A stretch of 64,000 bases of DNA, taken from Rubripirellula reticaptiva. GTDB lineage: Bacteria; Planctomycetota; Planctomycetia; Pirellulales; Pirellulaceae. The position numbers and the translations under genes are program-made. Shown here one piece after another: positions 17,260-25,521 of this stretch (positions are counted from its first letter, which is position 1; every line of letters starts with the position of its first letter). Location of the stretch: assembly GCF_007860175.1 (NCBI RefSeq), contig NZ_SJPX01000002.1:1488001-1552000 (forward strand), in the 5' to 3' direction. The notes below the pieces were generated by a model that was given only the letters and a program-made list of their open reading frames with translations, did no database searches and was not told the origin of the DNA.

Positions 17260-19098
17260 TTAGCGATTGATTTCGTATTCAGTAATCTTTCGATAAGCCG
17301 TTGCTCGACTGATCCCCAACAACTTGGCCGCGTCGGGAACACTGCCCGCCGATCGTTCTAGCGCTTTGGTGATCAGCCTTCGTTCCCATTCGTCAATTCG
17401 CAGCGTATCGAGCTGGCTAAGACCAGCGTCACGCAAACCTAAATCGTCGACCTCGATGGTCGGTTCATCGGCCATCACGACCGCGCTGTCGATCACATTG
17501 CGAAGTTGCCGAACATTTCCCGGCCAGGCGTATTCGCATAATCGAGATCGCGCAGCGTCCGAAAGTTTTAGAGCAGCCCGGCCATGTTGGCGGCGGAAAT
17601 GATCAAGAAAGTGATCGATCAAAATGTCAATGTCGTCGCCACGATCACGCAGCGGAGGCACCAGCAGCTCGAACACGCTCAAACGATAGAATAAGTCTTC
17701 GCGGAACTTCTTTTCACGAACGAACTCTGCCAAGTCGCGATTGGTCGCCGCTAAAACGCGTACATCGACCAGCACTTCCTCGGTCGCCCCGACCGGTAAG
17801 AAAGGATGTCCTTCGAGAATCCGCAATAGCTTGGCTTGCCCTTCGAGTGTCAACTCACCGATCTCGTCCAAGAACAGTGTTCCGGTATGCGATTGCTGGA
17901 ACCAACCCACGTGATCATTGTCCGCGCCGGTGAACGAACCCTTTTTGTGTCCGAACAATTGGCTCTCGATCAGCTCGCTGGGAATCGCAGCGCAGTTGAC
18001 CGTCAACATCGGCCGGCGCGAACGTTGGCTGGCGCGATGAACCGCGCGAGCAACCAATTCCTTGCCCGCGCCACTCTCGCCACGAATCAACACCGACCCG
18101 CTCGCGTTTCCCACTCGCTCGATCTTGGCCTTTAACTTCATCACCGACGGACTGGAACCAATGAAGTCATCGGAGTCCGCGTTGCGATCGGCGATGCGAC
18201 GACTCTCGACTCGCAAGACATCATTTTCGATCGCGCGAGCTAAACCGACGGCCAAGAGTCGCCCAGCGGCGACGGACAACTCAAAGTGTCGTTCTTGAAA
18301 TCGGGGCGTAGAACGGTACAGATGCAAGACGCCCAACTTTTGATCACCGTTATCGAGCGGCACATAGATCACATCGGACCAAGGGCCGTCGATCTTCAAG
18401 CCATCTAAATTGGGTCCATTCAGATCGGTTTGGGTTTCCTCGTTGATCAACAAAGCTTCGCCGTGCCGTACCACTCGCCGAACCAGCGCCCGACTGATTG
18501 AAACCGCGTCGGCTTGTTCGGGTGGGAAAACACGAAGCGGCTTCAACCGGCCGTCGCCAGTATCGAACGACACGGCAACAACGTCCGCATCGGTTCGGTC
18601 TCGCAGCAGTTCCAGAACCGTTTCGATGACTTCACTGGATCCCTCACTCTTCAGCAATTGCAGGCTAAGTGTGTACAAGTCGATCAGGTGGCCAGCCTTG
18701 GCAACGCCCTCGACCGGATCGTCCAGATCGTTTCGCCAGCTTCGCCGAGTCGGCGCATCCTGGACCATCGTTTGGGTGTGGATCGTCTCGTCATTGGAAT
18801 CCATATCGGGCTCGACCAATTGCAGGTCCGTACTGCCGATCGAAACGACGGACTCGTCCAGCAGTCGAGCATGGTCAGTTTTTTGGCCATTCACGCGAGT
18901 CCCGTTTCGGCTGCTGGTGTCACGAAGGTGCCAATTACCGTCTTCGAAATAGACGACGGCGTGAAATCGCGAACTGACCGGATCACTCAACATGATCTCA
19001 CAAGACGAACCTCGTCCGATATGCAACGGACGCGATCGATCCAGGGGAAACTGCTTCCCTTTCTCGGGACCACTGCGAACCGCTAAGTAGGCGACCAT
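17260..19098 (-). CDS. FHA-GAF-AAA+-Fis sigma54-dependent transcriptional activator
   Basis: The 612-residue regulator has four parts: an FHA phosphothreonine-binding domain (about 5-95, with GRGSSCEI and SRFHAVV), a GAF domain (about 140-290), a sigma54-interacting AAA+ domain (Walker A GESGAGKE near 340; Walker B LFLDEIGELT near 415) and a Fis-type helix-turn-helix at the C-terminus (AAKLLGISRATAYRKI). The sigma54-contacting loop reads GSFTGA instead of the usual GAFTGA. The FHA domain implies input from Ser/Thr kinases, which are abundant in planctomycetes. It heads a same-strand run toward the glycosyltransferase and sulfatase. Confidence 0.95.
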   Translation of the reverse strand: MVAYLAVRSGPEKGKQFPLDRSRPLHIGRGSSCEIMLSDPVSSRFHAVVYFEDGNWHLRDTSSRNGTRVNGQKTDHARLLDESVVSIGSTDLQLVEPDMDSNDETIHTQTMVQDAPTRRSWRNDLDDPVEGVAKAGHLIDLYTLSLQLLKSEGSSEVIETVLELLRDRTDADVVAVSFDTGDGRLKPLRVFPPEQADAVSISRALVRRVVRHGEALLINEETQTDLNGPNLDGLKIDGPWSDVIYVPLDNGDQKLGVLHLYRSTPRFQERHFELSVAAGRLLAVGLARAIENDVLRVESRRIADRNADSDDFIGSSPSVMKLKAKIERVGNASGSVLIRGESGAGKELVARAVHRASQRSRRPMLTVNCAAIPSELIESQLFGHKKGSFTGADNDHVGWFQQSHTGTLFLDEIGELTLEGQAKLLRILEGHPFLPVGATEEVLVDVRVLAATNRDLAEFVREKKFREDLFYRLSVFELLVPPLRDRGDDIDILIDHFLDHFRRQHGRAALKLSDAARSRLCEYAWPGNVRQLRNVIDSAVVMADEPTIEVDDLGLRDAGLSQLDTLRIDEWERRLITKALERSAGSVPDAAKLLGISRATAYRKITEYEINR

Positions 19099-19414
19099 GA
19101 ATCATTCTGGCTCATTTACGGGGACTGCGATGCTGCCAGCGACAATCTCGCGTTCGTCTCATTTTAAGGCGCGATCGAATTGCATGCGACCAGTGGTCGT
19201 GATTCCACGCCCTGGCGTGCTGCAATGGTTTTGGTGTTGGTTTTGACCGTCCTTTTGTTCAGGTTCGCGAATTTCGCACCTGCCCGTGATTACCATTGTT
19301 CGGTACGGTATTAGCTAATTGGTATTATCAATTGACGGGTACCGCAGCGTGCATGTGTCGTAACTTCGATCGGCAGCACTCTGGTTTTGACCACAATACG
19401 ACTGAACGGGCCCT
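19099..19414. other. 316-bp divergent intergenic region
   Basis: The region separates the minus-strand sigma54 activator from the plus-strand type III PKS, so it should contain both promoters. It is AT-richer near 19300-19345. There I see inverted repeats CGGTAC (19301-19306)/GTACCG (19339-19344) and AATTG (19317-19321)/CAATT (19329-19333). No convincing -35/-10 pair or sigma54 GG-N10-GC element was found, and no gene. Confidence 0.4.
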
Positions 19415-20581
19415 ATGAAGCCGAACGCCACCACTGTCGACCTCTCCGCCGACACGATCGAGTCCGCCATCCGAGGGATGGGCATCGCGATTCCGAAGTT
19501 CCGAGCTGGTCATCTAGCGAGTGCCAATTTCGCCGACAAAATGTCGTGCACCACGTCAAGCCAGTCTCGAAAGGTCGCTGCGCTCTACCGGCGCACCGGA
19601 ATCGAGCACAGGGGCAGTGTCTTGCTGGAAGAGAACCACGATTTAGAAATCGTCAACGAATTCTACCCACCGCTGATTTCGCCCGAAGATCGTGGCCCGA
19701 CCACCCAACAACGAAGCGATCGATACGCTCTCGAAGCGCCTCAATTAGCGACTCAAGCGTCATTGAAAGCTCTGAAATCCAGCGGCACAACGGCAGATCA
19801 AATCACTCACCTGGTGACCGTTTCATGCACCGGATTTAGCGCCCCCGGCGTCGACATTGAATTGATCGATCGTTTAGGTTTACCGCCGACGACCCAGCGC
19901 GTTCAAGTTGGATTCATGGGATGCCACGGTGCCATCAACGGTCTGCGCGCCGCGTCCGGTTTGGTCGCAGCCTCGCCAGACGCCAACGTGCTGATGTGCA
20001 GTGTCGAACTTTGCAGCCTGCACTACCAATACGGATACGACCCCGATCGCATTGTTAGCGGAGCGTTGTTTGCTGATGGTGCAGCAGCCGTCGTGCTCAA
20101 TCGCGCCCACACCGACGCCGCCCTTTCGGACGACACGAATGACTCGGCATTCGGGTCCATCGGATCCGTGGCTGCAACAGGTTCCTACTTGGTCGCCGAC
20201 AGCCGGGATGCGATGACTTGGTTGATTGGCGACAACGGCTTTGAAATGACGCTGTCCGCCAAAGTCCCTGGGCTGATCGAAAAGTACCTAAAATCATTCA
20301 TGGTGGATTGGCTTGCTGGCCAAGGCGAAACGATTGAATCGGTTCAGGGCTGGGCTGTTCATCCGGGCGGATCGCGAATCTTGACTGCGGCCGAAACTAG
20401 CTTGAAACTGGATGCCGACGCTCTCAGCGTTTCTCGCAAAGTTCTGTCGGATCACGGCAACATGTCATCAGCGACGATGCTGTTCATTTTGCAACGTTTC
20501 GCAGAACAGGGTCGCCCGAAACCATGGGTAATGCTGGGCTTTGGCCCTGGGCTTGAAATCGAGGTCGCACTGATCCGATAG
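19415..20581 (+). CDS. Type III polyketide synthase (chalcone/stilbene synthase family)
   Basis: This 388-residue homodimer-type enzyme condenses malonyl-CoA onto a starter CoA. The Cys-His-Asn triad is complete: Cys170 in GFMGCHG, His316 in WAVHPGG and Asn349 in DHGNMSSATM. The C-terminal GFGPGLEIE motif is also present. Length and motifs match bacterial type III PKSs that make alkylpyrones, alkylresorcinols or tetrahydroxynaphthalene. A methyltransferase is encoded convergently 33 bp downstream and may tailor the product. Starter unit and chain length cannot be predicted from what is visible. Confidence 0.95.
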   Translation: MKPNATTVDLSADTIESAIRGMGIAIPKFRAGHLASANFADKMSCTTSSQSRKVAALYRRTGIEHRGSVLLEENHDLEIVNEFYPPLISPEDRGPTTQQRSDRYALEAPQLATQASLKALKSSGTTADQITHLVTVSCTGFSAPGVDIELIDRLGLPPTTQRVQVGFMGCHGAINGLRAASGLVAASPDANVLMCSVELCSLHYQYGYDPDRIVSGALFADGAAAVVLNRAHTDAALSDDTNDSAFGSIGSVAATGSYLVADSRDAMTWLIGDNGFEMTLSAKVPGLIEKYLKSFMVDWLAGQGETIESVQGWAVHPGGSRILTAAETSLKLDADALSVSRKVLSDHGNMSSATMLFILQRFAEQGRPKPWVMLGFGPGLEIEVALIR

Positions 20582-20614
20582 GCGCTAGTTCGATAGACGT
20601 TGATTAATAGTTGC

Positions 20615-21484
20615 CTAGCTCGACGGCAGCCAGATCTTTCCGCCGTCGCTCGTGGATGCCTGCGTCGCGCCAACGCGTTTGGCTTTGATTCGAACATACG
20701 GGGGAATAAATTTGGCACGGTGGCCAAACGAGCCGACCTCGGCATCCGCTTTGGCGTGCAGCGGTTCAGTCAGATCCTCGATCACGAACCCAGATCGACA
20801 CATCCCGCCGACGATCTCTTCCCATCGATGCAAGTATTCCACGGCTCCCGACTCTCGCAGTCGCTTTGTCGCGCTGCGGGTCACCGCGTGCGTCGAAGCA
20901 GGCGGAGCCGGAATCGGTTGGTTAGGTTGGCTGGACGATTTTGTTTGGCGATAGTAGGGATGCAGATTCGAATAGCCGCCGCTTGAATTTGGCTCGACTG
21001 AGCTTTGCAAACTGCCCGGCTGCTTGTGCTGGCTGATGTAGAGTGCTCCGGACCGCGAGACTCTTGCGACCTCAGCAAAAACGCGTGCGATGTTGGGCAC
21101 ATAACAAGTGCTGACTGGCTGGATCACAATGTCGAATTCACCGCCCGCGAACATCGACAAATCGTCCATCGAGGTCTCAAAAAGCCGCAACGAGTAGCCA
21201 CGTTCGGCCGCCACGCGGCGGTCGAGTTCTAGCATCGCGCCGCTCAAATCAACCACCGTGACGTCAGCTCCGGCGGCCGCATAGAGCGAACTCTGGCGAC
21301 CACCGCCTGCGGCCAAGCACAGCAAACGGCGGCCCTGGATCGACTTTCCCAACCAGCCGGCGGCATCGACCGTCCTTAGTGGATCTGCCAGCTCGCAGTC
21401 TTTCGCCGGCCGGCACAGCGGATCGCCAGCCGCCGCCATCGAGTCGTAAACCTTTCGGTTGGTTCGCAAATAGTCGTCAGACAT
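20615..21484 (-). CDS. SAM-dependent methyltransferase next to type III PKS
   Basis: The 289-residue protein has a class I methyltransferase core: motif I LLCLAAGGGRQSSLYAAAGA near residues 53-72, VTVVDLSGAML, and a motif IV-like VIQPVSTCYVPN. A low-complexity Pro/Ser-rich insertion lies around residues 165-200, after which the C-terminal part resumes. It is convergent with the type III PKS, an arrangement seen in small polyketide clusters, where it could O- or C-methylate a pyrone or resorcinol. That pairing is inference; it could equally be independent. Confidence 0.8.
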   Translation of the reverse strand: MSDDYLRTNRKVYDSMAAAGDPLCRPAKDCELADPLRTVDAAGWLGKSIQGRRLLCLAAGGGRQSSLYAAAGADVTVVDLSGAMLELDRRVAAERGYSLRLFETSMDDLSMFAGGEFDIVIQPVSTCYVPNIARVFAEVARVSRSGALYISQHKQPGSLQSSVEPNSSGGYSNLHPYYRQTKSSSQPNQPIPAPPASTHAVTRSATKRLRESGAVEYLHRWEEIVGGMCRSGFVIEDLTEPLHAKADAEVGSFGHRAKFIPPYVRIKAKRVGATQASTSDGGKIWLPSS

Positions 21485-21813
21485 CCCATAAACCGTTGTT
21501 CTGTAGTTGCAGCAATGAAGGTGAACGTCTGAGCGCTATTGAGAATTCCCGACGCCGATTTGCTGTGCATGTTGCCACCGGGTGTACCCAAAAAAATGTC
21601 GAAAAAAACGGCTTCATCCAGTTTTGACGACACGACAGGGAACTTTGGCCCTCGTTTGGGCATCACAACAGGGTCGAAAGCAATGACTGCTTTCCATTAC
21701 CGCTATCATGCCAAGCCAGACGATGATTCTGAATAGCAGCCAAGCGGGCGGTGGGCGAGTCGGGAAACGCAACCTCGATCGAGCCCCAATTATTGACCCA
21801 CGGTTTTAACGCG
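21485..21813. other. 329-bp intergenic region before the anti-sigma-like gene
   Basis: The region lies between the divergent methyltransferase and the anti-sigma-like gene and should carry promoters for both. A 65-codon open frame (21539-21736, plus) has no recognised similarity or ribosome binding site and is not called. There is no sigma factor gene here. No repeat or terminator was seen. Confidence 0.35.
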
Positions 21814-23001
21814 ATGACATTCTCTCAAGCACACGTCGACCACCTACTGAGCGGCTATTTGGATGAAGCCCTCACATCCGACGAGCAAGCCGAGGTCGAA
21901 AACTGGCTTCGTACTGACCCGACGATCGGCGCACAATTGAACAAGCTTCGCGAAATGCGTAAGTCGCTTCGACTGATTGCTTCGATCGACCGTACGCATC
22001 AACTCGACAAAGGGTTTGCCGGCCGAGTCGTCGAAGCCGCTGTGGCTCGAGCCCGCGCCGAAGGACTAGCCGAAGACCATCCGTTGGTACGCGTTTCGGA
22101 ACATCCCACGTCGCTGCATCAGCCCGGTGATTCGGTATCGTGGTTGCGGATGGCCGGCGTGATTGGCGGAATCGCCGCCAGCGTCGGAATCGCGGTCCTG
22201 GCTTTCGGTCCAGACGCTGATGACGCTGCCTTGAAGTCACCACCACCAACCCACGCGATCGCCAAGCTTGAACCGGCCAAGACTCCCGAAACGGTCGCGA
22301 TGGATATCGCCATTTCGGATTCGATTCCGACGCACCCATCGGCAGCCCTCCAATCGCCCGATTTGATGACTGCCAACATTGCGGCCGCGACTGACCAATC
22401 GCCTGCGGTTACCCCGCGTGAACCATCAACAACTGGATCGATGCCAACGGGATCGCAATCGAATCTACTGCAAACCGACCTATCGCTGGCTAGCAATCTG
22501 CAATTGTCAAACTCGCCATTGATGGTCGTTAACATTCGCGAAACCGAACTAGGCCGCGCACGCGGTGCATTTCGAAAGTCGCTTCGATCCGCCGGCATCG
22601 CTCAGCTAGAGCCCCAAGACGTCCAAGCGTCTCTTCAAGATGCCGCGGTCAAGGCAGCGACCCAGGGCAATGCCGACGACCGAGTCTCGGTGATGTACCT
22701 GCGAACAACAGGAAAGAAATTCGACCAATTGCACGTCCAACTTTTGGCCGACGAACAGGGCATCGAGTCATTGCAATTGTCGGTGACGGACGACGTCAAG
22801 CTGCTGCAGAAGTTCCAGGACGCAGCAAACGAACCTCACGCGATCCGGCATTCAAATCTGGTTTGGCTGGCCAGCGATTCAGATGCGACCCAAGCGGTTT
22901 CTCGCGATTTGGGTAACTTGCAGTTCCTTCCGATGCCGGCTGGATCTGTCGGCGATTCGGGAAGCGACATCGACGTGCAAATCATCGTGCTGATCCGCTG
23001 A
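21814..23001 (+). CDS. Anti-sigma-factor-like single-pass membrane protein
   Basis: The 395-residue protein has an N-terminal helical segment typical of anti-sigma factors (HVDHLLSGYLDEALTSDEQ, residues 6-24, then a helix with EVENWLRTDP). It lacks the Cys/His residues of the zinc version. A single membrane span follows near residues 111-131 (VIGGIAASVGIAVLAFG), then a long Thr/Ser/Pro-rich extracytoplasmic linker and a C-terminal folded domain (about 240-395). ATG 21814 is used because the upstream 21 codons are atypical. ECF sigma factors usually lie next to such genes, but none is present here, so its partner is unknown. Confidence 0.65.
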   Translation: MTFSQAHVDHLLSGYLDEALTSDEQAEVENWLRTDPTIGAQLNKLREMRKSLRLIASIDRTHQLDKGFAGRVVEAAVARARAEGLAEDHPLVRVSEHPTSLHQPGDSVSWLRMAGVIGGIAASVGIAVLAFGPDADDAALKSPPPTHAIAKLEPAKTPETVAMDIAISDSIPTHPSAALQSPDLMTANIAAATDQSPAVTPREPSTTGSMPTGSQSNLLQTDLSLASNLQLSNSPLMVVNIRETELGRARGAFRKSLRSAGIAQLEPQDVQASLQDAAVKAATQGNADDRVSVMYLRTTGKKFDQLHVQLLADEQGIESLQLSVTDDVKLLQKFQDAANEPHAIRHSNLVWLASDSDATQAVSRDLGNLQFLPMPAGSVGDSGSDIDVQIIVLIR

Positions 23002-23066
23002 CACACACGATGCGGCGAGATCGAGGCGAAACCTGCAAGCTCGAAATTCGTTCCCCGTCCGCAACT

Positions 23067-23203
23067 CTTGAGATCTCGCATGGCGACTCAAGTCGCAATG
23101 TGTGGCTAAGAAATCGATGCCCCGAAAGGGAGACACAGGAAAAGTTAGTACACAGCCGTTAAAATGTGACTTCGAAAACCTGTGCACCCCGTTTCGAGGC
23201 ATC
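23067..23203. other. Nested inverted repeats; candidate structured RNA or bidirectional terminator
   Basis: Between the anti-sigma-like gene and the dehydrogenase gene lie nested complementary segments: GATGCCCCGAAA (23116-23127) with TTTCGAGGCATC (23192-23203; 11 of 12 pair), CACAGG (23134-23139) with CCTGTG (23179-23184), and CACA (23151-23154) with TGTG (23165-23168). A separate hairpin GCGAC-TCAA-GTCGC lies at 23083-23096. No U-tract follows on the plus strand, so a simple intrinsic terminator is doubtful. I could not fold it computationally. Confidence 0.4.
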
Positions 23204-23245
23204 GGCTGCCTCTAAAGTAATCAAACACAGAGCTTTGACGAGACC

Positions 23246-24181
23246 CTAACCAACCCGGGGCAGGACAATCTCGAGAGTTTTTCGTAAAGCCGCGCCGCTT
23301 GCACGAATCCCCTGAACTTCTTTGGGCCAAAGATCAATTTCCAAACGATCAATCACGCCCTTTCTTCCCACCACAGTGGGTACTGATAACGCGACGTCAC
23401 GAATGCCATAGCAGCCTGATTGGACGCTGCTGACGGGCAGAATCTTGTGCTGGTCCAGGACAATTGCGTCGATGACGTCACGAATCGCAATCCCGACGGC
23501 AAAACCAGCGCCGCCCTTTCGCTTGATCACTTCGGCACCACTGCCGCGTGTTCGCGTGAACAGTTGGTTGGCCAAATTGGCGTTCCAACCTGGATACTTG
23601 TCCAGCGGCAAACCGGCGATTGTCGCGCTACTCCAGATCGGCACCATCGAATCCCCGTGCTCGCCAAGGATCAGTGCTTTGGTTTGAGTAGGCGGCGCTT
23701 TCAGTTCGGCTGCGATCAACGAACAGAACCGGATCGTGTCCAACTGTGTTCCCAACCCGATCACTTGGTTGACGGGCAACCCAAGCGTTTGGGCAGCAAC
23801 GTAAGTCAGAATATCAACAGGATTGCTGACCACCAATACGATCGCCGAGGGCTTAGGACCAGCCGCTTTGACGTCACGCAAGATTTGCACGAACAAGTCC
23901 GTGTTGCGATTGATCAAGTCCAAACGCGACTCGTCCGGCTTGCGTCGCAGTCCCGCCGTGATGCAGATCACATCGCTGGAAGGAATGTGTTCATAGCCGC
24001 CGCCCGAGATCACTTGATCAGCGACACTGGGGCTGCCGTGTTGTAAGTCGAGCGCTTGCCCAACAGCCATTTCTTGGTTGACGTCCAGCAACGCAATCTC
24101 GCTGGCGATGCCGCCACACTGCAGCGCGTAGGCCGCACAAGAGCCAACCAATCCGCCGGCGCCGATGATGGATACTTTCAT
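23246..24181 (-). CDS. BMC-associated L-lactate/malate-type dehydrogenase
   Basis: This 311-residue NAD-dependent 2-hydroxyacid dehydrogenase is the last gene of the microcompartment operon. It has GAGGLVG (residues 7-13), NAD-selecting Asp33, mobile-loop Arg86, NPVDILT and the catalytic His in GEHGDS. The specificity position is Arg80 (AGLRRKPDESR), as in malate dehydrogenases; lactate dehydrogenases have Gln. In the planctomycete BMC pathway a dehydrogenase is expected to reoxidise NADH. ATG 24181 is used because the open frame to 24244 adds residues before the Rossmann strand. It lacks an obvious encapsulation peptide, so it may act outside the shell. Confidence 0.88.
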   Translation of the reverse strand: MKVSIIGAGGLVGSCAAYALQCGGIASEIALLDVNQEMAVGQALDLQHGSPSVADQVISGGGYEHIPSSDVICITAGLRRKPDESRLDLINRNTDLFVQILRDVKAAGPKPSAIVLVVSNPVDILTYVAAQTLGLPVNQVIGLGTQLDTIRFCSLIAAELKAPPTQTKALILGEHGDSMVPIWSSATIAGLPLDKYPGWNANLANQLFTRTRGSGAEVIKRKGGAGFAVGIAIRDVIDAIVLDQHKILPVSSVQSGCYGIRDVALSVPTVVGRKGVIDRLEIDLWPKEVQGIRASGAALRKTLEIVLPRVG

Positions 24182-24291
24182 GATTTCAAATCGTGTTGGG
24201 AGTAGATCGTTGAGGTGCTGAATACCAGCGGCGATGTCTGCCAAGGCGTTGGCGACGACCGCGCGGCGTTTTCCAGTTGCGAATAGAGTTT

Positions 24292-24319
24292 GCGGTTACG
24301 AATACAGTTCGTTTGCCGC
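24292..24319 (-). other. Intercistronic hairpin downstream of the aldolase gene
   Basis: Immediately after the aldolase stop (minus strand) an imperfect stem can form: GCGG (24292-24295) with CCGC (24316-24319) and ACGAA (24298-24302) with TTCGT (24308-24312). It has no U-tract and could be an mRNA-stabilising or partially terminating hairpin in the 138-bp gap before the dehydrogenase gene. Confidence 0.3.
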
Positions 24320-25189
24320 CTAGTTTTGGCGCATTTGACGCATCACTTCATCAGTGATCGCTTTGACTAGCGCTTCTTCGGTGACGCCTGCTGGCATGCC
24401 ATTCTTGGCACCCACATCAGCCGACGGCTTCAGTGACGGCGGTGCAGGGAAGGCACGACGAGCAACGCCCGAATCGGCCCACGAATCGCGGAAGATATCG
24501 TTTGCACAGATGTCACAGTTTTCATACTCAGGCGTATTGCGTGGATCCTTGTAGCCCCACTGTTCCTTCAGGTCCAACAACTCTTGTGACTTCTCGCCAC
24601 TGAGGTAAGAGACCCCACCTAGTTGCTTGGCAAGAATCAGCATGCGGCAATAAGCGTCAAGAATCTCAGTCCACCAATATGCTTGTTCAACCGTTTCGCC
24701 GTAACTGACCGTACCGTGATTGGCGAGGATCATGACGTTAGTGCGATTGACGAATGGAATGATCGTATCAGCAAAGCTCTGCCCGCCTGGTGTTTCGTAC
24801 TTGGTGATCGGCACGTCACCCAGGAATACTTCAACTTCGGGAAGGATGCACTGTGGAATCGGCTCGCGAGCGATCGCGAAAGCAGTTGCGTGCGGCGGGT
24901 GGCAGTGCACGACACTCTTGATGTCTTCGCGTTGGCGATAGATTTCTAGGTGCAAAAGAGCTTCGCTTGACCGTTTCTTGCGACCCGACAATTGCTTGCC
25001 AGTCATGTCGACGAGCGAAATATCGTCAGGCGTCAAAAACCCTTTACAGTGCAATGTCGGCGTGCAAAGTACTTCGTTTTCGCTAACCCGAACGGTGATG
25101 TTGCCATCGTTAGCCGCAGCGAATTGACGGTCGTAGATGCGACGACCGATGTCGCACATGTCTTGCTTGATCTTATGAAGGTTTTGCAT
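24320..25189 (-). CDS. Class II aldolase (fuculose/rhamnulose-1-phosphate type) with C-terminal encapsulation-like helix
   Basis: The 289-residue enzyme has a class II aldolase/adducin fold: N-terminal NDGNITVR, phosphate-binding SSEALLH, zinc ligands in VVHCHPPH, the catalytic Glu in PEVEVFLG and a third ligand in NHGTVSY. The family cleaves L-fuculose-1-phosphate or L-rhamnulose-1-phosphate to DHAP and L-lactaldehyde. Beyond the catalytic domain is a Cys pair (CDIC), a Pro/Gly-rich linker and a terminal amphipathic helix (TEEALVKAITDEVMRQM) resembling a BMC encapsulation peptide. ATG 25189 replaces the longer open frame to 25243, which overlaps the preceding shell gene. Confidence 0.92.
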   Translation of the reverse strand: MQNLHKIKQDMCDIGRRIYDRQFAAANDGNITVRVSENEVLCTPTLHCKGFLTPDDISLVDMTGKQLSGRKKRSSEALLHLEIYRQREDIKSVVHCHPPHATAFAIAREPIPQCILPEVEVFLGDVPITKYETPGGQSFADTIIPFVNRTNVMILANHGTVSYGETVEQAYWWTEILDAYCRMLILAKQLGGVSYLSGEKSQELLDLKEQWGYKDPRNTPEYENCDICANDIFRDSWADSGVARRAFPAPPSLKPSADVGAKNGMPAGVTEEALVKAITDEVMRQMRQN

Positions 25190-25239
25190 ATCAGTTTTTT
25201 CGTTTGAGTATCTGACTAAGGGTTCTTTTTCGCTTGGCG

Positions 25240-25521
25240 TCAATCCAAGTCCACTTCATCCAGTAACGCCACGATGGACGCATCAATCGGTTTCACATCC
25301 GGCCGAAACGGCTGCGCCGCTTCCGGGCCTTCTGCGATCGCCACCAAGTCTCCAATACCGGTGCCGCATAAATCCCAAGCAACGACAGTTTCGCCACCAA
25401 GCGGAAACGTGTCGATTTGTTCAATCGACTCTACCACTTCAACACAACGAAGCTTCGCACCAGCCATGGCTGGATGAGCTTTCGACAATGTCACCGATCC
25501 AATCGTTCGGGCCATTTTCAT
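25240..25521 (-). CDS. BMC-P shell vertex protein (EutN/CcmL family)
   Basis: The 93-residue protein is a pentameric EutN/CcmL/CsoS4-type vertex protein. It shows the beta-barrel pattern beginning ARTIGSVTLSKAHPAMAGAKLRCV, the central AWDLCGTGIGDLVAIAEG and a C-terminal DASIVALLDEVDL. Met1 (25521) overlaps the upstream gene's stop by four bases (ATGA); Met3 is an alternative. It is one of three different BMC-P genes in this locus; sequences differ strongly, so they probably occupy different vertices or tasks. Confidence 0.9.
   Translation of the reverse strand: MKMARTIGSVTLSKAHPAMAGAKLRCVEVVESIEQIDTFPLGGETVVAWDLCGTGIGDLVAIAEGPEAAQPFRPDVKPIDASIVALLDEVDLD

Noticed and set aside
19301-19344. 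Inverted repeats upstream of the type III PKS as a defined operator
   Set aside because: The two repeat pairs do not share a centre and are short (5-6 bp), so I list them only in the intergenic note.
21539-21736. 65-codon open frame as a possible sigma factor fragment
   Set aside because: No sigma region 2 or 4 motif; too short; no conservation evidence.
23420-24046. 208-codon plus-strand open frame
   Set aside because: It lies fully antisense to the dehydrogenase gene, has no family features, and shows the composition of a shadow frame.
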